Shown here one piece after another: positions 7,348-15,353 of a DNA stretch of 39,647 nt. A program made the position numbers and the translations under genes. Position 1 is the first letter of the stretch. Each line of letters begins with the position of its first letter. The notes beneath the pieces were generated by a model. It did no database searches. It saw only the letters and a list, made by a program, of their open reading frames with translations, and was not told the DNA's origin. Source of the DNA: Roseomonas sp. Lineage in GTDB: Bacteria; Pseudomonadota; Alphaproteobacteria; Acetobacterales; Acetobacteraceae. The stretch is from the NCBI GenBank assembly GCA_020250005.1, contig JADCES010000222.1:1-39647 (forward strand), given 5' to 3'.

Positions 7348-8376
7348 ATGCAGATCGGGCATCGTTTTTCGGCTGATCCTTGCGGCCTATGCGGCGGCTT
7401 GGAGCGTGAGGTTCTGGCAACACGTGGCCGCGGGCATCAGCCGCTGACCACGGCCGTTTGCTGCGGCTGCGGGCTGGTCAGCCATCATCCGCTGCCGAGT
7501 GCTTCCGAAATCGCCGATTTCTACGCCAAGGAATACCGCGTGGCGTATAAGGGCGGCTTCGAACCAAAGCGCAAGCACTCGCTGCGCGCCCTGCGGGGGG
7601 GATTATATCTCGCCAATCGGCTCATGCCCTTCCTGCATGGTGGCGCGCGCATTCTGGATATTGGCGCGTCTTCGGGCGAATTCGTCTATGTCATGGCACG
7701 CAGCGGCTTTGATGCGCGCGGCATAGAACCGAATGAAGCCTATGCGGATTTCGCGCGGCGGAGCTACGGCGTTGCCATGCAAACCGGCGGCTTCGAACAG
7801 GCGGCACCGGCCGATGCCAGCCTTCATCTGGTGACCATGAACCATGTGCTGGAACATGTGGCCGATCCCTGGCAAGCGCTGCGGCGCATTCATGCCTGGC
7901 TTGCCGAAGATGGCGTGTTGTTTCTTGAGGTGCCCAATCTTTCCGCCACCCATAAGCAAGTTGGGAATATCTTTCACCGGGCGCATATCTGGAATTTCAC
8001 CCCCGAGACACTGTTGCTGCTGGCATGGCAATGCGGCTTTGTGCCGATGGAGCATGAGGATACGCGCCATACTTCCGTGGTCCTGCGCAAGCGCCGCGAT
8101 GGCGATGTCGCCCCTATCGGTGCCGGGCCCGCTTTGGCGGAACGTCTGGTGCAGCACATGGCGACCGAAGCGCAGCCAATTGCCTATTTTGTCTCGGGCA
8201 GGCCGTTTACGCGCCGCTGGGCAAGGCTGCGGCGGAATATCGGGGAATGGCTGATCTGCCGGCGCCACGCATCGGTACGCGATATGGCGGATGCGCTGCT
8301 GACAGCGGCCCCCACACCAAGGCTTCGCGTGATGCATCAGGACAGGGCCACACCCGTCGGCAGTCTGGCAGGCTGA
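7348..8376 (+). CDS. SAM-dependent methyltransferase with N-terminal zinc ribbon
   Basis: 342 residues. The N-terminus has a four-Cys zinc ribbon (CGLCGG ... CCGCG, about 12-41), found in methyltransferases that act on carrier- or nucleotide-bound sugars and related small molecules. The Rossmann core follows, with motif I ILDIGASSGEF (about 99-109), an acidic post-I residue (GIEPNE) and motif HVLEHVADPW (about 168-177). The C-terminal 100 residues are helical and family-specific. Translation starts at ATG 7348 behind CAAGGAGG. It is divergent from the two-component operon and stands alone. The substrate is unknown. Confidence 0.85.
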   Translation: MQIGHRFSADPCGLCGGLEREVLATRGRGHQPLTTAVCCGCGLVSHHPLPSASEIADFYAKEYRVAYKGGFEPKRKHSLRALRGGLYLANRLMPFLHGGARILDIGASSGEFVYVMARSGFDARGIEPNEAYADFARRSYGVAMQTGGFEQAAPADASLHLVTMNHVLEHVADPWQALRRIHAWLAEDGVLFLEVPNLSATHKQVGNIFHRAHIWNFTPETLLLLAWQCGFVPMEHEDTRHTSVVLRKRRDGDVAPIGAGPALAERLVQHMATEAQPIAYFVSGRPFTRRWARLRRNIGEWLICRRHASVRDMADALLTAAPTPRLRVMHQDRATPVGSLAG

Positions 8377-8401
8377 GGGATAGGCGCGGGGAAACGCCGG
8401 T

Positions 8402-9169
8402 CTATTCCGGCTTATCCGTGCCAGACCCCGAACCAGGTGCGACAAAGCGCCGGCTATCCATGGTGACGCTCACCGGGCGGCCCTCGCGGCAATTGCTCAT
8501 GCAGGCATTGTTTTCGGTATCGGGCCGCCCTTCCAGCACAAAGCCATCGCGATTGGGCATGGCAAGCTTGGGCAGGCTTGTTGAATCCATCTTGTCGTCT
8601 TCGCCAATGAGCTCATTCAGGTACAGCACATAGGCGGTGATGGCGTAGTATTCGTCATTCGATAGGCTCTGCGGTGCGGCATAGGGCATGGCGCGGCGGA
8701 TATAATCGAAAACACTCGGCGCATGCTGCCAGAAGGACCCAATGGTGCGCCTTGGCTGATCCGAACGCAGGCTGCCGCGCCCGCCCATCAGCGCAGGCCA
8801 TCGTTCCAGCCCTTCACCGAAATCGCCATGGCAGGCAGCGCAATGCGTGACGTAAAGTTCCTCGCCTTCTTTTGCGGTGCCGCTGCCAGGCGGCAGGTTA
8901 TGGCCATCGCCCCGCACGGCGATGTCCCAGCCGGCGATTTCCGCATTCGTCGCTGCGCGGCCAATGCCGGGGATGGGGGAAGGCAGTGCAACCGCACCCG
9001 CAGGCCAGGCGATATCGGCGCGGGTTCTCTCACCCGGCGGTGCAGCAAAGGGCTGATAGAGGTCACTGATCGCAGCGGTTGGACCAGGCGCCTGCTGCGC
9101 CTGCACAAGCCCGGCAATCAGCATTACGGCAGCAGCGTATCCCGCAACCTTAAGCATCAATCTGGACAT
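8402..9169 (-). CDS. soxD: SoxD-type cytochrome c (sulfane dehydrogenase electron-transfer subunit)
   Basis: 255 residues with an N-terminal signal peptide (about 1-25, ending VQAQQ) for Sec export. It has a cytochrome c domain with one haem motif CAACH (Cys110, Cys113, His114). The position directly after soxC, with a 20-base overlap, and the SoxD-like leader region (PSPIPGIGRAATNAEIAGWDI) identify it. SoxD passes electrons from the molybdenum protein SoxC to the respiratory chain. The classical Paracoccus protein is longer and dihaem; this one has a single CxxCH and a short tail with two cysteines (ACMSNC) that lacks a second haem motif. An alternative start four codons in is possible. Confidence 0.88.
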   Translation of the reverse strand: MSRLMLKVAGYAAAVMLIAGLVQAQQAPGPTAAISDLYQPFAAPPGERTRADIAWPAGAVALPSPIPGIGRAATNAEIAGWDIAVRGDGHNLPPGSGTAKEGEELYVTHCAACHGDFGEGLERWPALMGGRGSLRSDQPRRTIGSFWQHAPSVFDYIRRAMPYAAPQSLSNDEYYAITAYVLYLNELIGEDDKMDSTSLPKLAMPNRDGFVLEGRPDTENNACMSNCREGRPVSVTMDSRRFVAPGSGSGTDKPE

Positions 9170-10430
9170 TCACCACCGTCCCGTCCCGATCAACCAGCCA
9201 GGTATGGATGCTGTTCTTGTGATAAATGCTCTCAACACCGCGCGCGCGGCGCAGCGCCGTGATCGTTGGCTGCACGCGCCCGGTTTCATCCATGGCGCGG
9301 CTTTGCAGATAGGCGGTCTGGCCTTCCGCCCATTCCCAGGGGATGCGAAACCGCGTCAGCGCCTTGGGCAGCACGGGGTCCTGCAAGGTCGCACTCCGCC
9401 AATTATCACCGCCATCCACGCTCACATCGACCCGCGTGATACGCCCGGCGCCTGACCAGGCGAGGCCAGAGATTTCCACGAAGCCCGGGCGTCCGCGCAG
9501 TGGTTTTTCGGGGCAGGGCGCGGTGATGACCGAATTCACCTCATTCACAAAAGTGAATTGGCGGGACAGGCCATCAGGCATCAAATCCGTATAGGTGCGC
9601 GTTTCCCAACGCGTGAACCAAGGCCGATCGCCGATTTCGATGCGGCGCAACCATTTGATCCACATATTGCCCTCATAGCCCGGCAGCACCAGCCGCACGG
9701 GATAGCCCTGTTGCGGCCGCACTGCTTCGCCATTCTGGCCAAAGGCAATGATCGCATCATCCAGCGCCTTGGATAGCGGGATGGACCGCGCCAGATGCGC
9801 CGCATCTGATGCTTCCGCCAATAACCAGGAAGCCCCCGCACGCAGCCCCGTTTGCGCGAGCAAAACCTTCAAAGCCACGCCAGTCCATTCCGAACAGGAC
9901 AGCATGCCATGGGTGAATTGCACGCCAGACATCTGCGCACCGCGCCATTCCATGCCGCCATTGGCCGGGCATTCGATGAAATGAATGCGCGAAACCGATG
10001 GCAGGCGCTTCAGATCTTCCAGTGTGAAGACAAGCGGGCGTTCCACCATGCCATGGATCATCAGCCGATAATCCGCAGGGTCTACATCCGGCACGCCGCC
10101 ATGATGGCGTTCGAAATGCAGCCCGGATGGCGTGATGATGCCGTGCATATCCGCAAGCGGCGTAAAGGAAACTGACGAAACTCGATCCGGCGTCAGCCAG
10201 GGCACATAGCGGCGCACCGCAGTTTCATGCCGGCTGCGCGTACCATAGGTTTCCTCAATCACGCCGGGGCCAAGGCTGCGCGACCATTCCGGCAGATTGG
10301 GCGGTTGGTTTTCCGCATTGCCGGCCGCTTGCGCGATGCCGCCCGCACTCGCAAGGCTGGCCGCGCCAGCACCGGCGGCGCGCAGCAAGCCGCGCCTGGA
10401 GGATGATGCCGGGTCTTTTCCAAGCTTCAT
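9150..10430 (-). CDS. soxC: SoxC, molybdopterin sulfane dehydrogenase subunit
   Basis: 426 residues of the sulfite-oxidase fold. The twin-arginine signal (SSRRGLLRAAG, about 10-20) indicates folded export with the cofactor in place. The molybdenum-ligating cysteine is Cys154 in FIECPANGG. The Moco domain continues with VLPGYEGNMWIKWLRRIEI, and a C-terminal Ig-like dimerisation domain follows (about 300-426). SoxCD removes six electrons from the sulfane sulfur bound to SoxYZ. The start ATG follows GGGAGG. It is co-transcribed with soxD, and a hairpin (10471-10497) separates it from the flavoprotein gene upstream. Confidence 0.94.
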   Translation of the reverse strand: MKLGKDPASSSRRGLLRAAGAGAASLASAGGIAQAAGNAENQPPNLPEWSRSLGPGVIEETYGTRSRHETAVRRYVPWLTPDRVSSVSFTPLADMHGIITPSGLHFERHHGGVPDVDPADYRLMIHGMVERPLVFTLEDLKRLPSVSRIHFIECPANGGMEWRGAQMSGVQFTHGMLSCSEWTGVALKVLLAQTGLRAGASWLLAEASDAAHLARSIPLSKALDDAIIAFGQNGEAVRPQQGYPVRLVLPGYEGNMWIKWLRRIEIGDRPWFTRWETRTYTDLMPDGLSRQFTFVNEVNSVITAPCPEKPLRGRPGFVEISGLAWSGAGRITRVDVSVDGGDNWRSATLQDPVLPKALTRFRIPWEWAEGQTAYLQSRAMDETGRVQPTITALRRARGVESIYHKNSIHTWLVDRDGTVVNVQIDA

Positions 10431-10470
10431 GATGGCCTCCCTGGCAGAAAGCTTCTCACCGTCAACTGGC

Positions 10471-10497
10471 CCCTGACCATCGCCTGGATGGTCAGGG
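10471..10497. terminator. Hairpin between the flavoprotein gene and soxC
   Basis: An 11-bp perfect stem CCCTGACCATC/GATGGTCAGGG has a 5-base loop and is followed by TTTT on the + strand only. In the direction of the sox genes (minus) there is no T-run, so it may act as a 3' stabiliser or weak terminator between two transcription units. Confidence 0.5.
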
Positions 10498-10516
10498 TTT
10501 TGCCCCTTGCCCGATC

Positions 10517-11809
10517 TCAGCCGAACATCTCACCCGTGATGCTGTAGTACCATCCATCGGCATAAAGCGCTTCAAGCTGACGATGTTCGCGCCGGCGCTC
10601 TGCGGTCAGTGCTGCATTGCGCGGGCTGACGCCGCCAGAACCTTCAACCTCGGCAAAGCCATTGGCGCCGGGGCGGAAGACGCCGACAATGGAAATGCCG
10701 TAATCAGGCCCGACATGGCTGTAGCAGGTATTGAAGAAGGTCGCGGATGGCGGAGCGCGCCCCGCCAGCGATGCCGCGATGCAGGCCACCGCATGCTTGG
10801 CATGCGATGACGCGACAAAGCCCGATTTCGGCATGGGCGCGGCGATGGTCGCATCGCCCAGCACATGGATGCCTTCCACCTGCGTACTTTCCAGCGTTGC
10901 TGGCTTGATGGGGCACCAGCCGGATTGATTGGCAAGCCCCGCATCGCGCGCGATCTTCGCGGCCATTTGCGGCGGAATGACATTGATCACGGCGCCCTTG
11001 AGCTTTTCGCCGAATTCCGTTTCCACTTCCATGGCAGCGGCATTCACCCGCGTCACACGGCCATCATTGGAAGCGCCGCGCCATTCGATGATGCCGGGGT
11101 AAAGCTCTGCCCAGGCATCCTGAAACAGCGGTTGCTTGGAAAAGCCGTTCTTCGCATCAAGCGCAATCAGCTTGCTGCGCGGCTTGGCGCGCTTCAGATA
11201 TTCCGCGACCATGCTGATCCGCTCATAAGGGCCGGGCGGGCAGCGGAAGGGATTATCGGGAATGACCATAATGAAATTGCCGCCATCGGGCATGGCTTCA
11301 AGCTGGCGGCGCAGCAGGGATATCGGCTGCAGTGATGGCACCCAGCCATGTGGCATGCGCTCACTCGCCGCTTCATCATAGCCTTCAATGGCACCCCACC
11401 TCAGGTCAATCCCAGGCGACATGATCAGCCGGTCATAAGGCACCTGCGCCCCATCCGCGAGGCGCACCTGCTTCGCCGCCGCATCCACCGCGACCACGCT
11501 TTGATGCACCACGCGCACACCGCGCGCGGCGAGTTTTTCATAGCCGAAGGTGATGCTGTTCATATCCCGCCGGCCGGCGAGAACCAGATTGCCATAGGGG
11601 CAGGTGGTGAAACTCCGGCTCCGTTCAATTAGCGTAATGTCAAGGGACGGAAAATTGTCGCGCGCGAAACGCGCGGCGGAAGCGCCGCCGAAGCCGCCGC
11701 CGATGATGACAACGCGCCCGGCACCGGCCTGGGCATGGGCGATGCGTGGCGCGGCAAGGGCTGCGGGAAGTGCGGCGGCGGCCAGGAAGGCGCGGCGGGA
11801 AAGGGCCAT
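10517..11809 (-). CDS. FAD-dependent sulfide dehydrogenase flavoprotein (SoxF/FccB-like)
   Basis: 430 residues. A twin-arginine signal (SRRAFLAAAALPAAL) is followed by an FAD-binding Rossmann motif VVIIGGGFGGASAA. A redox Cys lies in FTTCPYGN and a second in the NPFRCPPGPYE segment, the pattern of flavocytochrome c sulfide dehydrogenase FccB and SoxF. A GDATIAAPMPKSG segment is the second FAD contact. The C-terminal FccB domain includes TCYSHVGPDYG. It oxidises sulfide to sulfane sulfur in the periplasm and passes electrons to the small cytochrome encoded just upstream (17-base gap). Whether it should be named soxF or fccB depends on phylogeny. Confidence 0.9.
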   Translation of the reverse strand: MALSRRAFLAAAALPAALAAPRIAHAQAGAGRVVIIGGGFGGASAARFARDNFPSLDITLIERSRSFTTCPYGNLVLAGRRDMNSITFGYEKLAARGVRVVHQSVVAVDAAAKQVRLADGAQVPYDRLIMSPGIDLRWGAIEGYDEAASERMPHGWVPSLQPISLLRRQLEAMPDGGNFIMVIPDNPFRCPPGPYERISMVAEYLKRAKPRSKLIALDAKNGFSKQPLFQDAWAELYPGIIEWRGASNDGRVTRVNAAAMEVETEFGEKLKGAVINVIPPQMAAKIARDAGLANQSGWCPIKPATLESTQVEGIHVLGDATIAAPMPKSGFVASSHAKHAVACIAASLAGRAPPSATFFNTCYSHVGPDYGISIVGVFRPGANGFAEVEGSGGVSPRNAALTAERRREHRQLEALYADGWYYSITGEMFG

Positions 11810-11826
11810 GATCTGTTTCCTCCGGC

Positions 11827-12120
11827 TTATTGCGGGCGCGCGTAATGCGCGGCCAGAATCGCGATCTGTTCGGCGGTATAGCCGCGGCTGATGCGCCCCA
11901 TCACGGTGGCGGGCCGTTCATTGGCGCTAAAGGCGCGCATCATGGCGATGAATTCATCGCGGCTATGGGCGGCCTGGATGGAGGGGATACCATGCCCCCC
12001 TTGGCCGTTTACACCATGGCAACCCTGGCAGCCGCCGATCAGCAGGGCCGTATCTGTCGCCTGCGCGAAAGCCGACCCACCCGAGAAAAGTAACAGGCAC
12101 AGCGCGAACCTGATCCTCAT
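11827..12120 (-). CDS. Small mono-haem cytochrome c (FccA/SoxE-like partner)
   Basis: About 97 residues. Two ATGs lie 6 bases apart (12126 and 12120). The second has the better distance from GGGGGA and is chosen. A signal peptide ends near SAFAQ, and one haem motif CQGCH follows. The chain ends in a helix typical of the cytochrome c553/c4 type (YTAEQIAILAAHYA). Its position directly before the flavoprotein gene indicates the haem subunit of a flavocytochrome c sulfide dehydrogenase. At this size it holds only one haem, whereas many FccA/SoxE proteins are dihaem. Confidence 0.85.
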   Translation of the reverse strand: MRIRFALCLLLFSGGSAFAQATDTALLIGGCQGCHGVNGQGGHGIPSIQAAHSRDEFIAMMRAFSANERPATVMGRISRGYTAEQIAILAAHYARPQ

Positions 12121-12261
12121 GGTCATACGTCCCCCAAAAAGCCGCTTGCATGCGCGCTCTTCATTGATGATAAGGCGAGCCTAGCCAGCGGGTTTTCGGC
12201 GGTCAACAAGAAAAGCCCCGAAACCCGACTTGCTCGAATCCTTTGCCGGGAGAATAGGAAA

Positions 12262-12648
12262 ATGAAATTTCGTATCGCCATGCTTGCAGCACCCTTGCTG
12301 ATGGCGCCCAGCTTTGCCTCGGCGCAGGACGCTGAGGCCGGGCAGCGCGTCTTCAACCAATGCCGCGCTTGCCATACGGTTGAACAAGGTGGGCGCAATG
12401 GCGTCGGCCCCAATCTTTATGGCGTGTTTGATCGCCGCGCGGGCGCTGTGGAAGGCTTCCGTTACTCAGCTCCGATGCGCGCCAAAGCGGAAGAGGGGCT
12501 GACGTGGAATGAGGCGAATCTGCGCGCCTATATCACCAACCCCAAGGCGGTGGTTCCCGCCGGTTCCATGGCCTATGCGGGGCTGCGCAATGAACAGCAG
12601 ATGAATGATCTGATCGCCTATCTGCGCCGCGCCACGGGCGCCAATTGA
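12262..12648 (+). CDS. Class I cytochrome c (c2/c550-like)
   Basis: 128 residues with a cleavable signal (1-21, ASAQ). The haem motif is CRACH (Cys34, Cys37, His38). GVGPNLYGVFDRRAG and the PAGSMAYAG loop, which supplies the axial Met near residue 100, make it a typical soluble cytochrome c2. It is transcribed away from the flavocytochrome genes and towards soxB. The likely role is to carry electrons from the periplasmic sulfur enzymes to the terminal oxidase. It lacks SoxX-specific features, so I do not call it SoxX. Confidence 0.9.
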   Translation: MKFRIAMLAAPLLMAPSFASAQDAEAGQRVFNQCRACHTVEQGGRNGVGPNLYGVFDRRAGAVEGFRYSAPMRAKAEEGLTWNEANLRAYITNPKAVVPAGSMAYAGLRNEQQMNDLIAYLRRATGAN

Positions 12649-12717
12649 TGCAATGACGCGGCCTGCCGTTCCAGGTAATGCTGGAACAGCAGCTTCGCAT
12701 CACGTGCCCGGATAATC

Positions 12718-12745
12718 GGCAGGGGATAGCCGAATAGCCCCTGCC
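12718..12745. terminator. Hairpin between cytochrome c and soxB
   Basis: An 8-bp stem GGCAGGGG/CCCCTGCC with a 12-base loop lies between the convergent cytochrome c and soxB genes. Neither side has a T-run. It is a plausible bidirectional stop. Confidence 0.4.
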
Positions 12746-12751
12746 AGCGTG

Positions 12752-14413
12752 TCACACCCCACGCAATTCAATGTCCTGGCGCGGCGTTACATTCAGCGGC
12801 CCCTTGGCCAAATGGCGGAATACCAAATCCCAGATGGGCGGGCCTTCCACCCCTTCATTGATGCTGGCCCAGCCGGCCACCACGTAATCGCGTGAGGCTT
12901 CAATCGCCAGGCCGCTCTGCTTCAGCCGCAGATTGGAAATGCGCTGACCCGCGCCTGCTGCGACATCCAGGGTGAAGCTGATCCCGCCGCTCCTGACCAT
13001 GTCCCCGCCCTGCTGATAGAAGGGGTCGCGGTGAAACAGATTATCGGCAATGTCTTCCAGCAAGGCTTTGATCGCCGCCCCCTTCATCACGCTGCGATAG
13101 GCGGCCGGATAGGTGATGGCGGTCTGCGCCCAGACATCTTCGGCGGTGATATCGGTATCGGGCAGCAGCGTTGTGCCCCAGCGAAAGCCGGGGGAAAGCG
13201 CAATTTCGGCATCGCGCTGTTCAAGCAAGGCATCGCAGATCACATCATCCCAGGTGCCGGCGGTATTGCCGCGCCGCCAAAGCAGGCTTTCCGTGCGGCC
13301 CACGACGCGCGCCAAATCCGCCGCATAGGGTTCGCGCAGGCTGCGCACCAAGGCGGCCATTTCAGCATCGGGCGTAATGCTGTTGCTGAAGATCGGGATT
13401 AGCGCGTGCCGATATCCGGCCACGCGCCCGCCCTGCACATCAAGATCAAGCCGGCTGATGAATTTGCCGGAGGCACCCGTCGCAATCAGCAGCGTGCGCC
13501 CAATTTGCACGGGGCGCGGTAGTGCATCATGCGTATGGCCGGTCAGGATCACATCAATCCCCGGCACGCGCGCGGCGAGCTTCCGATCCACCTCAAACCC
13601 ATTATGTGACAGCAGCACGACCAAGCCGGCGCCCTCATCCCGCGCAGCCTGCACGCGGGCGGCGATTTTTTCTTCCTTGATGCCGAATTCCCAATCGGGA
13701 AACATCCAGCGCGGATTGGCAATCGGCGTATAGGGAAAGGCCTGGCCGATCACCGCAATCTTGACCCCGCCGCGGTCAAACATGGCATGCGTCGGGAAGA
13801 CATCCTCATTCCATTCGCGGTCCTGGATATTGCCGCCCAGGAAGGAAAAGCCGAGCCCCTTGGCCAATTCCGTCACACGATCCGCGCCATAGGTGAATTC
13901 CCAATGGCCGACCATGGCTTCAACGCCCAAGGCCTTTTGCACCGCTACCATATCAGCAGCCTTGGTCTGCAAATTGGTCCAGGCGCCTTGCCAGGTATCG
14001 CCGCCATCCAGCAGCAGGCAGCGCCCGGGGCGTTCTGCACGGATGGCCTTGATGATGGTCGCCATGCGATCCACCCCACCCATGGGCCCGAAGCGCCTGG
14101 CGAGGTCAGCGAAATCAAGATCCGTCAGCGCATGGGCCAGTGCCGTGCCGCGCGAAAGGCCGAATTCAGTAAGGAAGGCCTCACCGGTGATATGCGGCAC
14201 CCGGCCGCGCGCTTCACCCACGCCGATCTTGGCCGAGGCTTCACGAAAGAACATCGGCATCAATTGGCCGTGCAGATCCGTCATATGGATCAGCGTAACC
14301 TGGCCAAGCGGCGCAAAGCGCAACAGTTCATTCTGGCTTGGCGCTTCAGCCCCCGCGCGCGCCAACGGCGCCAGCGCCGCCGCGGCCGCGAGCAAATCAC
14401 GCCGCGTGATCAT
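12752..14413 (-). CDS. soxB: SoxB thiosulfohydrolase
   Basis: 553 residues with a Tat-type signal (ITRRDLLAAAAAL). The metallophosphatase core has TDLHGQL (Asp46, His48), LDGGDTWQG, the SoxB-specific GHWEFTYG in place of the NHE of 5'-nucleotidases, LSHNGFEVD and GHTHD. Together these make the dimanganese site. The 5'-nucleotidase-like C-terminal domain (about 350-553) binds the SoxY carrier arm. SoxB hydrolyses the terminal sulfone of SoxYZ-bound substrate to release sulfate. It lies 46 bases after soxZ in the order soxY-soxZ-soxB. Confidence 0.95.
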   Translation of the reverse strand: MITRRDLLAAAAALAPLARAGAEAPSQNELLRFAPLGQVTLIHMTDLHGQLMPMFFREASAKIGVGEARGRVPHITGEAFLTEFGLSRGTALAHALTDLDFADLARRFGPMGGVDRMATIIKAIRAERPGRCLLLDGGDTWQGAWTNLQTKAADMVAVQKALGVEAMVGHWEFTYGADRVTELAKGLGFSFLGGNIQDREWNEDVFPTHAMFDRGGVKIAVIGQAFPYTPIANPRWMFPDWEFGIKEEKIAARVQAARDEGAGLVVLLSHNGFEVDRKLAARVPGIDVILTGHTHDALPRPVQIGRTLLIATGASGKFISRLDLDVQGGRVAGYRHALIPIFSNSITPDAEMAALVRSLREPYAADLARVVGRTESLLWRRGNTAGTWDDVICDALLEQRDAEIALSPGFRWGTTLLPDTDITAEDVWAQTAITYPAAYRSVMKGAAIKALLEDIADNLFHRDPFYQQGGDMVRSGGISFTLDVAAGAGQRISNLRLKQSGLAIEASRDYVVAGWASINEGVEGPPIWDLVFRHLAKGPLNVTPRQDIELRGV

Positions 14414-14459
14414 GCCGCGCCGCTATACATGAACACCGCCCGCATGGCAGCGGCGCCTG

Positions 14460-14792
14460 TCACCCAAGCTTCAATTCGGCATTGGCGCGCCGCGTTTCGC
14501 CGGCGTCATTGGTCCAGGTCATTTCAAACCGGCCGGCACGCTCCACGCGGAAGGGGAAGGCGATGTAAGGGTTGGCGGCAATGGCCGGAGCCAAATCCAT
14601 GGCGAAGATCAATTCGCCTTCAAAGCGCGCCTCAAAACGGCGGATGATGTCGCGCGGGATTTCCTGGCCTTCCGGCGTGCGGCGCTGGCCGGTTTCCATC
14701 ACATGCGTGATCAGGGTGCGGATTTCGATGACATCGCCAGCCGGGACCTGCGCGGGAAGACGAAGCCGGGGCTGACCCATGGGTGAGGACAT
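14460..14792 (-). CDS. soxZ: SoxZ, sulfur-carrier scaffold subunit
   Basis: 110 residues forming a compact beta-sandwich. EIRTLITHVMETGQRR near the N-terminus, then NPYIAFPFRVERAGRFEMTW and the closing ETRRANAELKLG, are typical of SoxZ. There is no signal peptide; SoxZ is exported as a complex with SoxY, which carries the Tat signal. It begins 19 bases after soxY, so the two are co-translated as the SoxYZ carrier. Confidence 0.94.
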   Translation of the reverse strand: MSSPMGQPRLRLPAQVPAGDVIEIRTLITHVMETGQRRTPEGQEIPRDIIRRFEARFEGELIFAMDLAPAIAANPYIAFPFRVERAGRFEMTWTNDAGETRRANAELKLG

Positions 14793-14811
14793 GATGCGTT
14801 CTCCTCCTGCC

Positions 14812-15267
14812 TTAGCCGCCGCAGCCGCCGATGGTGACCTTCACCTCGGCGCGCGACATAAAAAGGCGCCCGTCAGCCATTTCCGCGAAGGCCACCACAT
14901 CCTGAGTTTGCCCCAGGCGGATGCGCGTATCCACCGTGGCGCGGCCCATGGCCGGCGTCAGGTGAAACACCGCGATTTCCGGCGTTGGGTTGCCGGTGGC
15001 GAAAACATGGATCGCCTTCACATGATCCGCCGCCGTCATGGGGCTTTCCACCATGATGTTCAGCGGCACGGCATTACCATTTTCCGCAATCGCCGGCAGG
15101 CGCAGCGTCATGCGCCCTTCCTCAGCGCTCCGCCCGGCGCGGAGCTTGTCTATGGCCGCTTGCACCTTATCCGGCAGGTTGGCGAGGCCTTGTCGCGGCA
15201 CCAGCACCACCCCGGCCAGGGCCAGCGCCAACAAACTGCGGCGAGAAGCTTGGTCTTGGAGCAGCAT
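14812..15267 (-). CDS. soxY: SoxY, sulfur-substrate carrier
   Basis: 151 residues. The start is the ATG at 15267 with GGAGG six bases upstream; longer in-frame versions reaching 15396 would run into the cysteine desulfurase gene. A Tat-type signal (SRRSLLALALAG) leads to a beta-sandwich. The protein ends in GGCGG, whose Cys149 sits on a flexible arm and carries the sulfur intermediates. The complex with SoxZ visits SoxB and SoxCD. No soxX or soxA, needed for the first coupling step, is found here. Confidence 0.95.
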   Translation of the reverse strand: MLLQDQASRRSLLALALAGVVLVPRQGLANLPDKVQAAIDKLRAGRSAEEGRMTLRLPAIAENGNAVPLNIMVESPMTAADHVKAIHVFATGNPTPEIAVFHLTPAMGRATVDTRIRLGQTQDVVAFAEMADGRLFMSRAEVKVTIGGCGG

Positions 15268-15353
15268 TGCGAACCTCCATTTTGCGGTTTGCATAGCATA
15301 TCTTGCTGCTAGATTGCCAGTATTTGGAAAGAAGCCGATACCGGACTTCCCGA

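Noticed and set aside
12262-12648. The divergent cytochrome as the missing SoxX
   Set aside because: It reads as an ordinary class I cytochrome c2 (GVGPNLYGVFDRRAG, PAGSMAY) and has no neighbouring soxA.
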